A DNA stretch of 58,256 bases from an uncultured Eubacteriales bacterium (lineage in GTDB: Bacteria; Bacillota; Clostridia; Lachnospirales; Cellulosilyticaceae), in the NCBI GenBank assembly GCA_900551325.1, contig URVM01000022.1, forward strand, positions 1 to 58,256. Reading direction: 5' to 3'. Made by a program: the position numbers and the translations under genes. This document shows positions 1-6,448 of this stretch, one piece after another. The first letter of the stretch is position 1. The number at the start of each line of letters is the position of its first letter. The notes beneath the pieces were generated by a model. It was not told the DNA's origin. It ran no database searches and was given only the letters and a program-made list of their open reading frames with translations.

Positions 1-62
1 CATTCAAACTTTTTCTTATGGTGTAAAGCAAATGCCTAGGATTTGTTTGCCTTACGCCTATA

Positions 63-119
63 TATATACGCAATGGGTAGAGAATTTCTTGAAAAATTTT
101 ATTAGAAATTAGAAGTTCG
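63..119 (+). repeat. Copy 1 of a 57-bp direct repeat flanking the initiator-like gene
   Basis: This stretch starts with TATATACGCAAT and shares most of its bases with 1114-1170, including an AATTTCTT block and a terminal AGAAGTT block. The two copies lie on either side of the minus-strand gene at 128-1066, in the same orientation. The 12-base core also occurs inverted at 1921-1932. Function unknown; it could be a protein-binding site or the footprint of an insertion. Confidence 0.5.
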
Positions 120-127
120 TTAAAAGC

Positions 128-1066
128 TTACAAGGAAACACTTTGTAAATTGTGCACTTTGTCCTCGTAACGTGATTGTTGTAAAGCTCTTTCATGGGCT
201 TCAAGAACAGCTAAGTCAAAATTATGATTTTCCATTCGGTTAAAAGTTAATAAGAATTTTCTAGAATTAGTCTGAATAGGGGGTGAGTTAGAGGTAAATT
301 GGGAAGTTGTCTGTACATAGTGGTCTTTATAAGTTGGTACAAAAGGGGCATAGGCATCTTGCAAAATGGCTAAGAACTTATCAGGCTTTAAAATCCAACT
401 TAAGAGGGCTCGCCAATTACTATGGGCAAGACGGCCACATAAGTAGTCTGATTGCTCCACTTTTATAAAAGCTTCTTTAAGACGTTCTAATACATTTTCT
501 CCTTTTTCTCTAAGGTATGCGATAAGTTGATTCAGGCGTACTTTAATGGTTGTAGTCATACGTGCAGTAGAGGCAAGACTAGGACAGTGGGCTTTAAAAA
601 GTTCTAAAACTTCTTCAGGTTGTATAGTTAGATCGATTGTATATGGATTAATAGATTGTAAAGAATGTTTATCTCGTGAAGATGGAAGTATATTTTCATG
701 TTTTCTAAGAAGTTCCTTAATAGCTTCGGGGTTACGCATGTAATAAGTGATTCTCTTCATACGGTCATAGTAGGATAAGTAGCATTTACCTTCAAATTTA
801 TCTGTGCTTTCTAGATAGGCCTTCTTAGACTTATATACCTTTCCAATGTGACTAAAAGCTGTACGAAACTCAGGTTTTGTAAAGCCGAGCTCCTCAGTCC
901 AGCTATCTCCCGTTCGGTAATGGGGGTATTCACAAGGCTCTAAAAACTTGTAGAAAGGCTTACCCTTTGTCACCTTAAACCAATGCTCTAGCTGAAGAAA
1001 TAATAAAGTTGCTGTTACACTACCTGTTACTTTGTTAAGACTTGGATCATACACTAAGCGTTTCAT
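128..1066 (-). CDS. Replication-initiator-like winged-helix protein (hypothetical)
   Basis: A 312-aa soluble protein with no signal peptide or membrane segment. The N-terminal 110 residues (LLFLQLEHWF, then a GDSWTEELGFTKPEFR block) have the look of the winged-helix N-terminus of replication and DnaD-like proteins of Firmicute phages, plasmids and integrative elements. In those, a conserved Trp/Phe-rich helix precedes the helix-turn-helix. The middle and C-terminal parts are charged and carry no catalytic motif that I can see. The start is the ATG at 1064-1066, preceded on its strand by a clear AGGAGGG. It is the only gene on this strand until 11.2 kb and sits between two 57-bp direct repeats. 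A DNA-binding or replication role is inferred from the family look only; there is no integrase or other mobile gene beside it. Confidence 0.5.
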   Translation of the reverse strand: MKRLVYDPSLNKVTGSVTATLLFLQLEHWFKVTKGKPFYKFLEPCEYPHYRTGDSWTEELGFTKPEFRTAFSHIGKVYKSKKAYLESTDKFEGKCYLSYYDRMKRITYYMRNPEAIKELLRKHENILPSSRDKHSLQSINPYTIDLTIQPEEVLELFKAHCPSLASTARMTTTIKVRLNQLIAYLREKGENVLERLKEAFIKVEQSDYLCGRLAHSNWRALLSWILKPDKFLAILQDAYAPFVPTYKDHYVQTTSQFTSNSPPIQTNSRKFLLTFNRMENHNFDLAVLEAHERALQQSRYEDKVHNLQSVSL

Positions 1067-1113
1067 TTGTTTTCCCTCCTAAATGTAGAATGTGAATTTC
1101 TAAAGCTATCTTT

Positions 1114-1170
1114 TATATACGCAATAGGAAGCAAATTTCTTTAAACTGTTTTGAAAATAGAAGAAGTTAG
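1114..1170 (+). repeat. Copy 2 of the 57-bp direct repeat (TATATACGCAAT core)
   Basis: Same orientation and length as 63-119. It lies just upstream of the initiator-like gene on one side and about 180-235 bases before the sigma-factor gene on the other. It could therefore be a regulatory site shared by the two divergent genes. Confidence 0.5.
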
Positions 1171-1260
1171 GGGGAATTCATAAAATCCAAGGGGGAAAAT
1201 CAAATCCCCAGAGGGGAAAGGATAAAGTCCAGAGGGAAAACTTAAAACTCCAAGGGGAAG
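1170..1260 (+). repeat. Degenerate 21-22 bp tandem repeat, about four units
   Basis: Units run 1170-1190, 1191-1212, 1213-1233 and 1234-1254. Each begins with a run of three to five G followed by AAA, has an A/T-rich middle, and ends in a TCC(C)A block. The purine-rich array fills the intergenic space before the sigma-factor gene. I see no ORF in it. Confidence 0.6.
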
Positions 1261-1348
1261 AAGACTTTTATGCCGGTGTACACCTAACTATAAAAACAGT
1301 AAAGTAAAGATGCGCAAATTCAAAAGCTGCAGCAAGAAAAGGTGTAAG

Positions 1349-1942
1349 ATGGAAAACGGTAAAGTAGAAAAGTCAATCAATCAGCTGGTAAAAGATAGCA
1401 TAAGAGATTCTGAGTGTACCTATGAACTATGGGAACGGTTGCTACCTTTATGCATGAAGTGGGCAAGGAAACTAAAGGCTATTGATTATAGTGGGGAAGA
1501 TTTGCTACAAGAAAGCTATTTGATTCTTTTAAAGGCCCTTAAGACTTATAAGGTAGAAGAAGAGATGAGATTTGAGGCTTACTTTAAGTATATGCTCTAT
1601 AGATGGGGAAGGAATTATATGCGTAAAAAAAGAGAAGTCTTAGCTTTTGATGGGGAAAATTATGATTTTTGGTGTAATGTAGCAGACGAGAAGGTAGATG
1701 TAGAGGCCCAGATCCTAAAAGAAGAGGAGATAAGACAGCTAGAGCATGCCCTAAAATCTTTAAAGGAAGATGAGTATACACTCCTTATAGATCTTTATTT
1801 AAGAGAAACCCCACTAAAGGATTTAGCAAAGGATAAACACATGTCTTATAAGGGTTTGACCAGTAAAAAATACTATACGTTGAAAAAATTAAAAAAGTTT
1901 TTTGATGAAAAACAGACCCTATTGCGTATATATAAGGTATAA
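1349..1942 (+). CDS. ECF-like RNA polymerase sigma factor
   Basis: A protein of about 197 aa with the sigma-70 region 2 pattern (EDLLQESYLILLKALKTY followed by a basic RWGRNYMRKK) and a C-terminal region 4-like helix-turn-helix around LKDLAKDKHMSYKGLTSKKY. The length and lack of regions 1 and 3 fit small group 4-type sigma factors. I chose ATG 1349, which has AAAAGGTG 5 bases upstream; an in-frame ATG at 1310 lacks a ribosome binding site. The gene leads an operon with DUF1659 and DUF2922 proteins, an association seen across Firmicutes, so it may direct transcription of a small regulon including its own operon. The final codons contain an inverted copy of the TATATACGCAAT motif. Confidence 0.75.
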   Translation: MENGKVEKSINQLVKDSIRDSECTYELWERLLPLCMKWARKLKAIDYSGEDLLQESYLILLKALKTYKVEEEMRFEAYFKYMLYRWGRNYMRKKREVLAFDGENYDFWCNVADEKVDVEAQILKEEEIRQLEHALKSLKEDEYTLLIDLYLRETPLKDLAKDKHMSYKGLTSKKYYTLKKLKKFFDEKQTLLRIYKV

Positions 1943-1987
1943 GCAACCGGTGCTTAGAAAAAAAAGCAACTAAGGAGGAAAAGAATT

Positions 1988-2185
1988 ATGGCAGTTACAG
2001 CTCTAATGGATGAAGTGAAAGTAGTAATTAAATTTGTAAAAGGTTCTCAAACAATTGGACATTGTAACAAGGCAGCAACGGATGAAAACTTATATGCCCT
2101 TGGACAAGCTATTGGCAGCCTAAATAAGGAAGAGATTAATGAAATCACAAAAGTAGTAGAAACTAAGTTATTAAATCAAGCTTAA
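1988..2185 (+). CDS. DUF1659 family small protein
   Basis: A 65-aa soluble protein with the DUF1659 pattern: a beta-rich N-terminus (VKVVIKFVKGSQTIGHCN), then a helix ending in VVETKLL. A strong AAGGAGG lies 9 bases before the ATG. It is the second gene of the sigma-factor operon, 45 bases after the sigma gene and 25 bases before a DUF2922 gene. DUF1659 and DUF2922 proteins are nearly always adjacent in Firmicutes and have no established function. The pairing here supports the assignment; a biochemical role cannot be read from the sequence. Confidence 0.8.
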   Translation: MAVTALMDEVKVVIKFVKGSQTIGHCNKAATDENLYALGQAIGSLNKEEINEITKVVETKLLNQA

Positions 2186-2210
2186 AATCAACCTATAAGG
2201 AGGTAAGAAA

Positions 2211-2441
2211 ATGGAAGTTACAAAAAGAAATCTAGTATTAACCTTTGGTACACCCGTTAAAACCCAAGAGACGATTACTATTACAAACCCAGCAGAATTA
2301 CTTAAAGCATCTAAGATCAAGCAGGCAATGACAGCAGCCTTAAATAGTGGGGCCATAGGCGAAAACGTACAAGCAAACAGTATTGTAGGTGCTAAATACG
2401 TGATTCAACAAGTGAATGCAGTAGACTTAGAAGAGGTATAA
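2211..2441 (+). CDS. DUF2922 family small protein
   Basis: A 76-aa protein with the DUF2922 pattern: an N-terminal strand (KRNLVLTFGTP), a TITNPAELL turn and helix, and a C-terminal strand around KYVIQQVNAVDL. It has a strong AAGGAGG before its ATG. It follows the DUF1659 gene by 25 bases and belongs to the same operon. The family function is unknown; the constant partnership suggests the two small proteins act together, perhaps as a complex. Confidence 0.8.
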   Translation: MEVTKRNLVLTFGTPVKTQETITITNPAELLKASKIKQAMTAALNSGAIGENVQANSIVGAKYVIQQVNAVDLEEV

Positions 2442-2445
2442 GAAG

Positions 2446-2517
2446 ATGGAGGAGCTCTCCAACACCATTGCACACCTAAGTACCGTCCTAAAAAAGATAA
2501 GGAAATGTGAAAGCTAA
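2446..2517 (+). CDS. Possible 23-aa peptide at the end of the sigma operon
   Basis: The frame MEELSNTIAHLSTVLKKIRK plus three residues starts 5 bases after the DUF2922 stop and ends 11 bases before the operon terminator stem. An AGAGG inside the DUF2922 3' end is 9 bases upstream. Related operons often carry a third tiny gene of the YvrJ type, about 45 aa with one membrane helix. This frame begins like YvrJ (MEEL) but lacks the membrane helix, so it may be a degraded remnant or simply untranslated. Confidence 0.3.
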   Translation: MEELSNTIAHLSTVLKKIRKCES

Positions 2518-2528
2518 AAATGATATTT

Positions 2529-2573
2529 AAAGCACCTGACGACTAGGTAAAACTAGCTGTCAGGTGCTTTGTT
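2529..2573 (+). terminator. Rho-independent terminator of the sigma operon
   Basis: A 12-bp perfect stem (AAAGCACCTGAC with GTCAGGTGCTTT) contains a smaller CTAG/CTAG inner stem and is followed by TTTGTT. It closes the sigma-DUF1659-DUF2922 operon. Confidence 0.75.
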
Positions 2574-2601
2574 AGTAGTATAGATAAAATAAGTGTAAGG
2601 T

Positions 2602-2630
2602 GTTTTCCTAAACTGTGCGTCGTAGGTTTG
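2602..2630 (+). repeat. Left copy of a ~28-bp repeat bracketing the AAA+ cassette
   Basis: GTTTTCCTAAAC is followed by a short variable part, then CGTCGTAGGTTTG. The partner at 5796-5822 reads GTTTTCCTAAAC, variable part, CGTCATAGGTTCG. The region between them, about 3.2 kb, holds only the two-gene AAA+ cassette, its leader and its terminator. Confidence 0.5.
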
Positions 2631-2658
2631 AATTATTACAGGTATATTAAGAAGAGAA

Positions 2659-2689
2659 TCGTAATCTATTGATTATCAATGGATTGCGA
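2659..2689 (+). other. Hairpin in the cassette leader
   Basis: An inverted repeat of TCGTAATCTATTGAT and ATCAATGGATTGCGA would form a stem of about 13 pairs in RNA, two of them G-U, with a very small loop. A T-rich stretch follows, so it could act as a terminator or a leader element. It lies inside the left border of the AAA+ cassette. Confidence 0.4.
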
Positions 2690-2730
2690 GTTATTATTAT
2701 ATATAAGAAAATAATGAATATTTTTAAGTA

Positions 2731-2818
2731 GTACTCTGCAGTTTCAATTAACCGTCGTTGTTACGACGTCGCAAAGGTGGACGTGAGCGTCGGTCTCAGA
2801 GTATAAGAATTATGAGAC
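2731..2818 (+). ncRNA. Candidate structured leader RNA upstream of the AAA+ cassette
   Basis: Three nested stems can be drawn. An outer stem pairs TACTCTG (2732-2738) with CAGAGTA (2797-2803). Inside are CGTCGT/ACGACG (2753-2758, 2763-2768; loop TGTT) and GACG/CGTC (2780-2783, 2788-2791; loop TGAG). A competing stem pairs GTCTCA (2793-2798) with TGAGAC (2813-2818) and overlaps the outer stem. The segment is GC-richer than its surroundings and starts 140 bases before the first cassette gene. I do not recognise it as a known riboswitch class. It may be a leader switch, an independent small RNA or a repeat-derived fold. Confidence 0.4.
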
Positions 2819-2871
2819 AAGCAGTATATAGTAGAAAAAATATAATTATAGGGGTCAAGGGGAGATAAAAA

Positions 2872-3804
2872 ATGGCAAATGAAATTGGTATAAAATTTAA
2901 CATATATTACTTAAATATAACTAAGGTATATGAGATATCTATGTTAATAGAAAACATAATAGCAACGTCTATACAGAGGGAGAATAGTAAAAGCAAGGAA
3001 AATTCTTGGAGTAGAAAGAGTTCTATTAGTACAGGAATGGATAGTAAGCAATATTTAGCTAGTTTGAAAGGAGGAATAGATTATAGTGCTGGAGAAAAAA
3101 ATAACATTTCTTCAAAAATGATAGAATCTCTAGAAGTGAAGACAACGAAGTCGATTTTGTTAGGGAAAATTATCCCTAATTGTCATACGATAAATACCTT
3201 TTCAGATAACGAAGAAGGGGATTTGATAAAAATTGATAAAGTTAAGTTGAAACATGCAGATGAAGAGAGACAGAGGCAAATATCTATCTTGAAAAAAGAA
3301 GCCTTTAAGGGTATGCGAGTTGAGGGATTAGATATTAATAATTTGATTGGTTCAATGTTACATGATTATTCATATATACTAGAAGGTAATGTACAAGATA
3401 TGGCTGAAAAAATAATGTTAAAAATTCCGTCAGAAATGAATGCAGAATTTGAGAGTAAATATAGTATAGATGATATATTAATAGGAAATGTATCATTAAT
3501 TGGTATTTATAAAGGAGTAGTGGATAGAGAAAATATAAGCAAAAATAATTTTCAGTATTTAATTGAATTAGGGGAACACCAGAAAAAATCAGAAGGTAAA
3601 ATTATTCCAAGTATTGAAGAAGACAAGGTACAGTCATTTGAGAGAAGAGCAAGAAACAGGAATGAAAAGTATCATTTTATAGATATATTAGCAATTATAC
3701 AGGAAGTTAATTTTAAGAAAGAAGAACATGTGCAGGAAATAAAAATTCCATGGTATAAACGAGTAATATTACTTTTAAAAAGAAAAGAGCATAAAAATGG
3801 TTGA
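2872..3804 (+). CDS. Unknown 310-aa protein, first gene of the AAA+ cassette
   Basis: I do not recognise this protein with confidence. It is soluble and charged, with no signal peptide and no membrane segment apart from a short hydrophobic patch in its basic C-terminus (IPWYKRVILLLKRKEH). The start, IKFNIYYLNITKVYEISMLI, is followed by a low-complexity Ser/Lys stretch and a Gly-containing segment. That recalls DUF6414-like proteins, which also open with a strand and helix and then a polar linker; this is a weak resemblance. A later block (SIDDILIGNVSLIGIYKGVV) looks like a beta strand core. GGGGAG sits 8 bases before the ATG. It overlaps the ATPase gene by 8 bases, so the two are almost certainly co-translated partners; it may be the adaptor, sensor or effector for the ATPase. 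Confidence 0.6.
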   Translation: MANEIGIKFNIYYLNITKVYEISMLIENIIATSIQRENSKSKENSWSRKSSISTGMDSKQYLASLKGGIDYSAGEKNNISSKMIESLEVKTTKSILLGKIIPNCHTINTFSDNEEGDLIKIDKVKLKHADEERQRQISILKKEAFKGMRVEGLDINNLIGSMLHDYSYILEGNVQDMAEKIMLKIPSEMNAEFESKYSIDDILIGNVSLIGIYKGVVDRENISKNNFQYLIELGEHQKKSEGKIIPSIEEDKVQSFERRARNRNEKYHFIDILAIIQEVNFKKEEHVQEIKIPWYKRVILLLKRKEHKNG

Positions 3805-5398
3805 AAATATTTTATATACATATGAAAATTATAAGGAGTTTAAGAGGGTTATAGAAGAGTTGTTGTTAGAGGGAATAGAGGTATTACCTTTTAACTTTGG
3901 AGAAACAAAAGGAGTACTGGAAGAAAATAATCGAGCAGTAATAGATATAACTAGATTAGTTGAGTATCTAAGGAATGCTCCATATGATAAACAAATAGCA
4001 GTCAATAATTTTATAACTCTAGGAGATTCACATAAAATTATAGTAAGAGCTGATTTAGCTGAATTAAGCTTGGAATATTTTTGGGATATATTTAGTAGAT
4101 ATGAGCCATTATACAGAGAAGAAAAAGATATTGATATTGAATGGAAAAAATTATGTGAGTATAAACGTAAAATAATTTATACATATGAAAAAAGCAATCA
4201 GTTAGATGAAATAATAAAGTATACACAAGATAATTCTGTTATGTTTTTAAGTTATACAAAACTTATAGAGCAAAATTTAGAAGATATAAAAAAATATCTC
4301 ATAGAAGGAAAACGTGTGATATTTGATATTACTACACTTGAAAGAGGCGTGGAAAATAATCCACAGCTAATATATTTGTTTGAGCAATTAGCAGGGCAGT
4401 GGGGAAATTTTGATACAGTAATACAAGAAAAATATCTAGAAAAAGCTTTAGAAGATTTCTGTATGATATATAGTGATACTGAAAGTATAGAAAAATTATT
4501 AAAAGACATTATGTTCACAACTAAAGTAAAAAAAGAGAAGATAGATGATAAAGATATTCGAAAAGTTACTGTTTTTAACAATGAACAAATAGAACAATTT
4601 TTATATCAATTTAATAATCAATTAATTGGTCATAATAAATTTAAATGTAGTTTTGAAGATGCTCTCCTTAGGTTTAGGATAATGAATAAAATAGGTAATC
4701 AAAAAATATTATCCATATTTTTATTAGGACAATCTGGAATAGGAAAAACAGAAGTTGCACGTATCATAAATAATTTATTAGATTCATCAAGTAAATTAAT
4801 TAAAATTAACTTTGGAAATTATAGTAGTCAAGATGCATTAAATAGTTTAATAGGAAGTCCTAGAGGATATATAGGATGTGAGCAAGGAGAATTAGGGAGC
4901 AAATTAGAAAAGGCAACTAATGGAATAATATTATGTGATGAATTTGAAAAGGCAAACTACCCTGTATTTAATTTTTTTCTACAGCTATTAGAGGATGGAG
5001 AATTTACTGATTCTATGAATAAAGAGTACAAACTGGATGGTTATATTATAATTTTTACATCAAATTTAAGTGAACAACAGTTTTATAAACAAATTCCAAC
5101 AGAATTACAATCAAGAATAGATTTAGTATGTAAGTTCATGCCATTGAAAATAGAGGAGAAGAAAAAGTTTATAAATAAGTATATAGAAGATACAATTAAA
5201 AAATTAGAAGATAACGATATTAAGATAGATAAGCAACTACTAGAAAGAGAAGCTACTGGAAAAATTGAATTAGAGAATATAGAAGATTTGAGACAGATAA
5301 GAAGAGAAATTGACTCTATCATAAAGAAGGTAGTAGAGAAGGATATAGGGGAAACTGTAGACAGACAAAAAAGACAAATTGCAAAAGGATTAGGATAA
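3797..5398 (+). CDS. Clp/HSP100-like AAA+ ATPase with duplicated N-terminal domain
   Basis: A 533-aa protein. Residues 275-460 form an AAA+ module like the second ATPase domain of ClpA/ClpB: Walker A GQSGIGKT (311-318), a pore-loop-like GSPRGYIG (353-360), Walker B ILCDE (378-382), sensor-1 TSN (421-423) and a QSRID arginine-finger region (439-442). A small C-terminal subdomain follows. There is only one ATPase domain, so this is not a housekeeping Clp. Residues 1-240 look unlike Clp N-domains and seem to be an internal duplication: both halves open with (L/I)YTYE (6-10, 127-131) and contain (V/F)IDIT or similar (48-52, 175-179). The gene overlaps the preceding one by 8 bases. ATP-driven remodelling is expected from the family; the substrate is unknown, and the paired, bordered setting suggests a defence or stress cassette. 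Confidence 0.75.
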   Translation: MVENILYTYENYKEFKRVIEELLLEGIEVLPFNFGETKGVLEENNRAVIDITRLVEYLRNAPYDKQIAVNNFITLGDSHKIIVRADLAELSLEYFWDIFSRYEPLYREEKDIDIEWKKLCEYKRKIIYTYEKSNQLDEIIKYTQDNSVMFLSYTKLIEQNLEDIKKYLIEGKRVIFDITTLERGVENNPQLIYLFEQLAGQWGNFDTVIQEKYLEKALEDFCMIYSDTESIEKLLKDIMFTTKVKKEKIDDKDIRKVTVFNNEQIEQFLYQFNNQLIGHNKFKCSFEDALLRFRIMNKIGNQKILSIFLLGQSGIGKTEVARIINNLLDSSSKLIKINFGNYSSQDALNSLIGSPRGYIGCEQGELGSKLEKATNGIILCDEFEKANYPVFNFFLQLLEDGEFTDSMNKEYKLDGYIIIFTSNLSEQQFYKQIPTELQSRIDLVCKFMPLKIEEKKKFINKYIEDTIKKLEDNDIKIDKQLLEREATGKIELENIEDLRQIRREIDSIIKKVVEKDIGETVDRQKRQIAKGLG

Positions 5399-5452
5399 TA
5401 CTTGTACAAGTACTTTATCAGATAATGAAAATATTATAAGAGAGGTCATAAT

Positions 5453-5706
5453 ATGTTAACAGTATTATTGGCAATACAGGTAAATCAAATAACTATACAA
5501 GTAGTGATACATTAAGAGTATAAAATAATACAGTAGGAATGGAGATATGGAGCTTTAGTGGCAATACACTAACTACAGGAATAAGTGCACTTATAGAGGG
5601 AGTATGTTTGAATAATAAAAATGATTCGATAGAAAGATACTGTATAAGTAGTTCTAATTACTTTCTATTACTACAACGTCAAATGGTCGGCAAAGTAAAA
5701 AATTAA
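5453..5706 (+). pseudogene. Frameshifted small-gene remnant after the AAA+ gene
   Basis: Two adjoining open stretches in different frames look like one broken coding region. The first reads NSIIGNTGKSNNYTSSDTLR and stops near 5522. The second runs from before ATG 5539 to the TAA at 5704-5706 (55 codons from that ATG, starting MEIWSFSGNTLTTGISALIE). Both have similar polar, Asn/Ser/Thr-rich composition. GAGAGG lies about 10 bases before an ATG at 5453. It precedes the terminator at 5731, so a third cassette component may have existed. The product is unrecognised, and a chance open frame cannot be excluded. Confidence 0.3.
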
Positions 5707-5730
5707 GGACAGATAGTAAAAGGGAAAAAA

Positions 5731-5766
5731 GCTATATACGTTGGTAATCAACGTATATAGCTTTTT
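5731..5766 (+). terminator. Rho-independent terminator of the AAA+ cassette
   Basis: A 13-bp perfect stem (GCTATATACGTTG with CAACGTATATAGC), a 5-base loop and five T. It lies just inside the right border repeat. Confidence 0.85.
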
Positions 5767-5795
5767 GTCAATAAATCCTACATGAAAATTTAGTA

Positions 5796-5822
5796 GTTTT
5801 CCTAAACGTCCGTCATAGGTTC
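5796..5822 (+). repeat. Right copy of the ~28-bp cassette border repeat
   Basis: GTTTTCCTAAAC, then a variable triplet region, then CGTCATAGGTTCG. It matches 2602-2630 in the same orientation apart from the middle and two or three single bases. Confidence 0.5.
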
Positions 5823-5848
5823 GCTCTTTTAGTTGCATTAAATACAGT

Positions 5849-5888
5849 CATACAATTACTTGCTTTTTCAAGGAATGTATGGCTTTTT
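5849..5888 (+). terminator. Terminator-like hairpin
   Basis: CATACAATTACTTG pairs imperfectly with CAAGGAATGTATG around a CTTTTT loop, followed by a run of six T. No complete gene ends directly before it, so it may be a leftover of a lost gene or part of the cassette border. Confidence 0.45.
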
Positions 5889-6448
5889 TATTTGCAAAAA
5901 ATATAAATCATGAAGACCTTTTGCATAGAGAAGGGTAGGTACAACGGATAGTGTAATGGGAGGTGGATTAAGATAGATTGAGATAAATATATATAGGAAA
6001 GAGTATGAAAAAGGAAAATACCAAGCTAAAGCGGGGCTAATAAGCCGTCGTGATGCAACTAGGATGAGTATGCATAGTAGATGATTATAAATAGGAAAAC
6101 CTATGTATATCAATGGGTTTAATGAGATGAATTGCATAAAAAAGAGTCTAAAAATCACAGTGTGAAGTGGCAAAGCGTGAAGGGTTCAGCAAGGTAAGAT
6201 TTTATGTAATCATCCATCATCATGAGATGATGAAAAAGTGATGATGGATGATGGAAAGGTGATGATAAATGATTGTACATGATGATGAATGATTGCTAGA
6301 GGATGGAAAGGGGATGGTATTTGAAGGAGTAAGGGATGAAAAGAAGATGAATGAGGATAGGGTGTAAATAAATGGATATTGATAAAGAGGTAAAATTTCT
6401 CTTATAATAAATATAAAAAGAAACTATTTTAAGGATAAGAGGGACACA
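5889..6448. other. Non-coding stretch with GATGATG-rich hairpin
   Basis: I see no convincing gene here; a 101-codon minus-strand frame at 5868-6173 has no ribosome binding site and overlaps a terminator. From 6211 the sequence is rich in GATG words. CATCCATCATCA (6211-6222) and TGATGATGGATG (6239-6250) form a perfect 12-bp inverted repeat with a 16-base spacer. The rest up to 6400 continues as irregular purine-rich GATGA/GGATG iterations. Confidence 0.5.

Noticed and set aside
546..743. 65-codon plus-strand frame
   Set aside because: Lies wholly inside the minus-strand initiator-like gene and shows no recognisable features.
2602..2803. Known riboswitch class (c-di-GMP, preQ1, THF)
   Set aside because: A GTCGCAAAG word recalls the c-di-GMP-I core, but the surrounding conserved bases are missing.
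5868..6173. 101-codon minus-strand frame
   Set aside because: Hydrophobic composition from translating A+T-rich DNA, no ribosome site, and its 3' end lies in a terminator hairpin.
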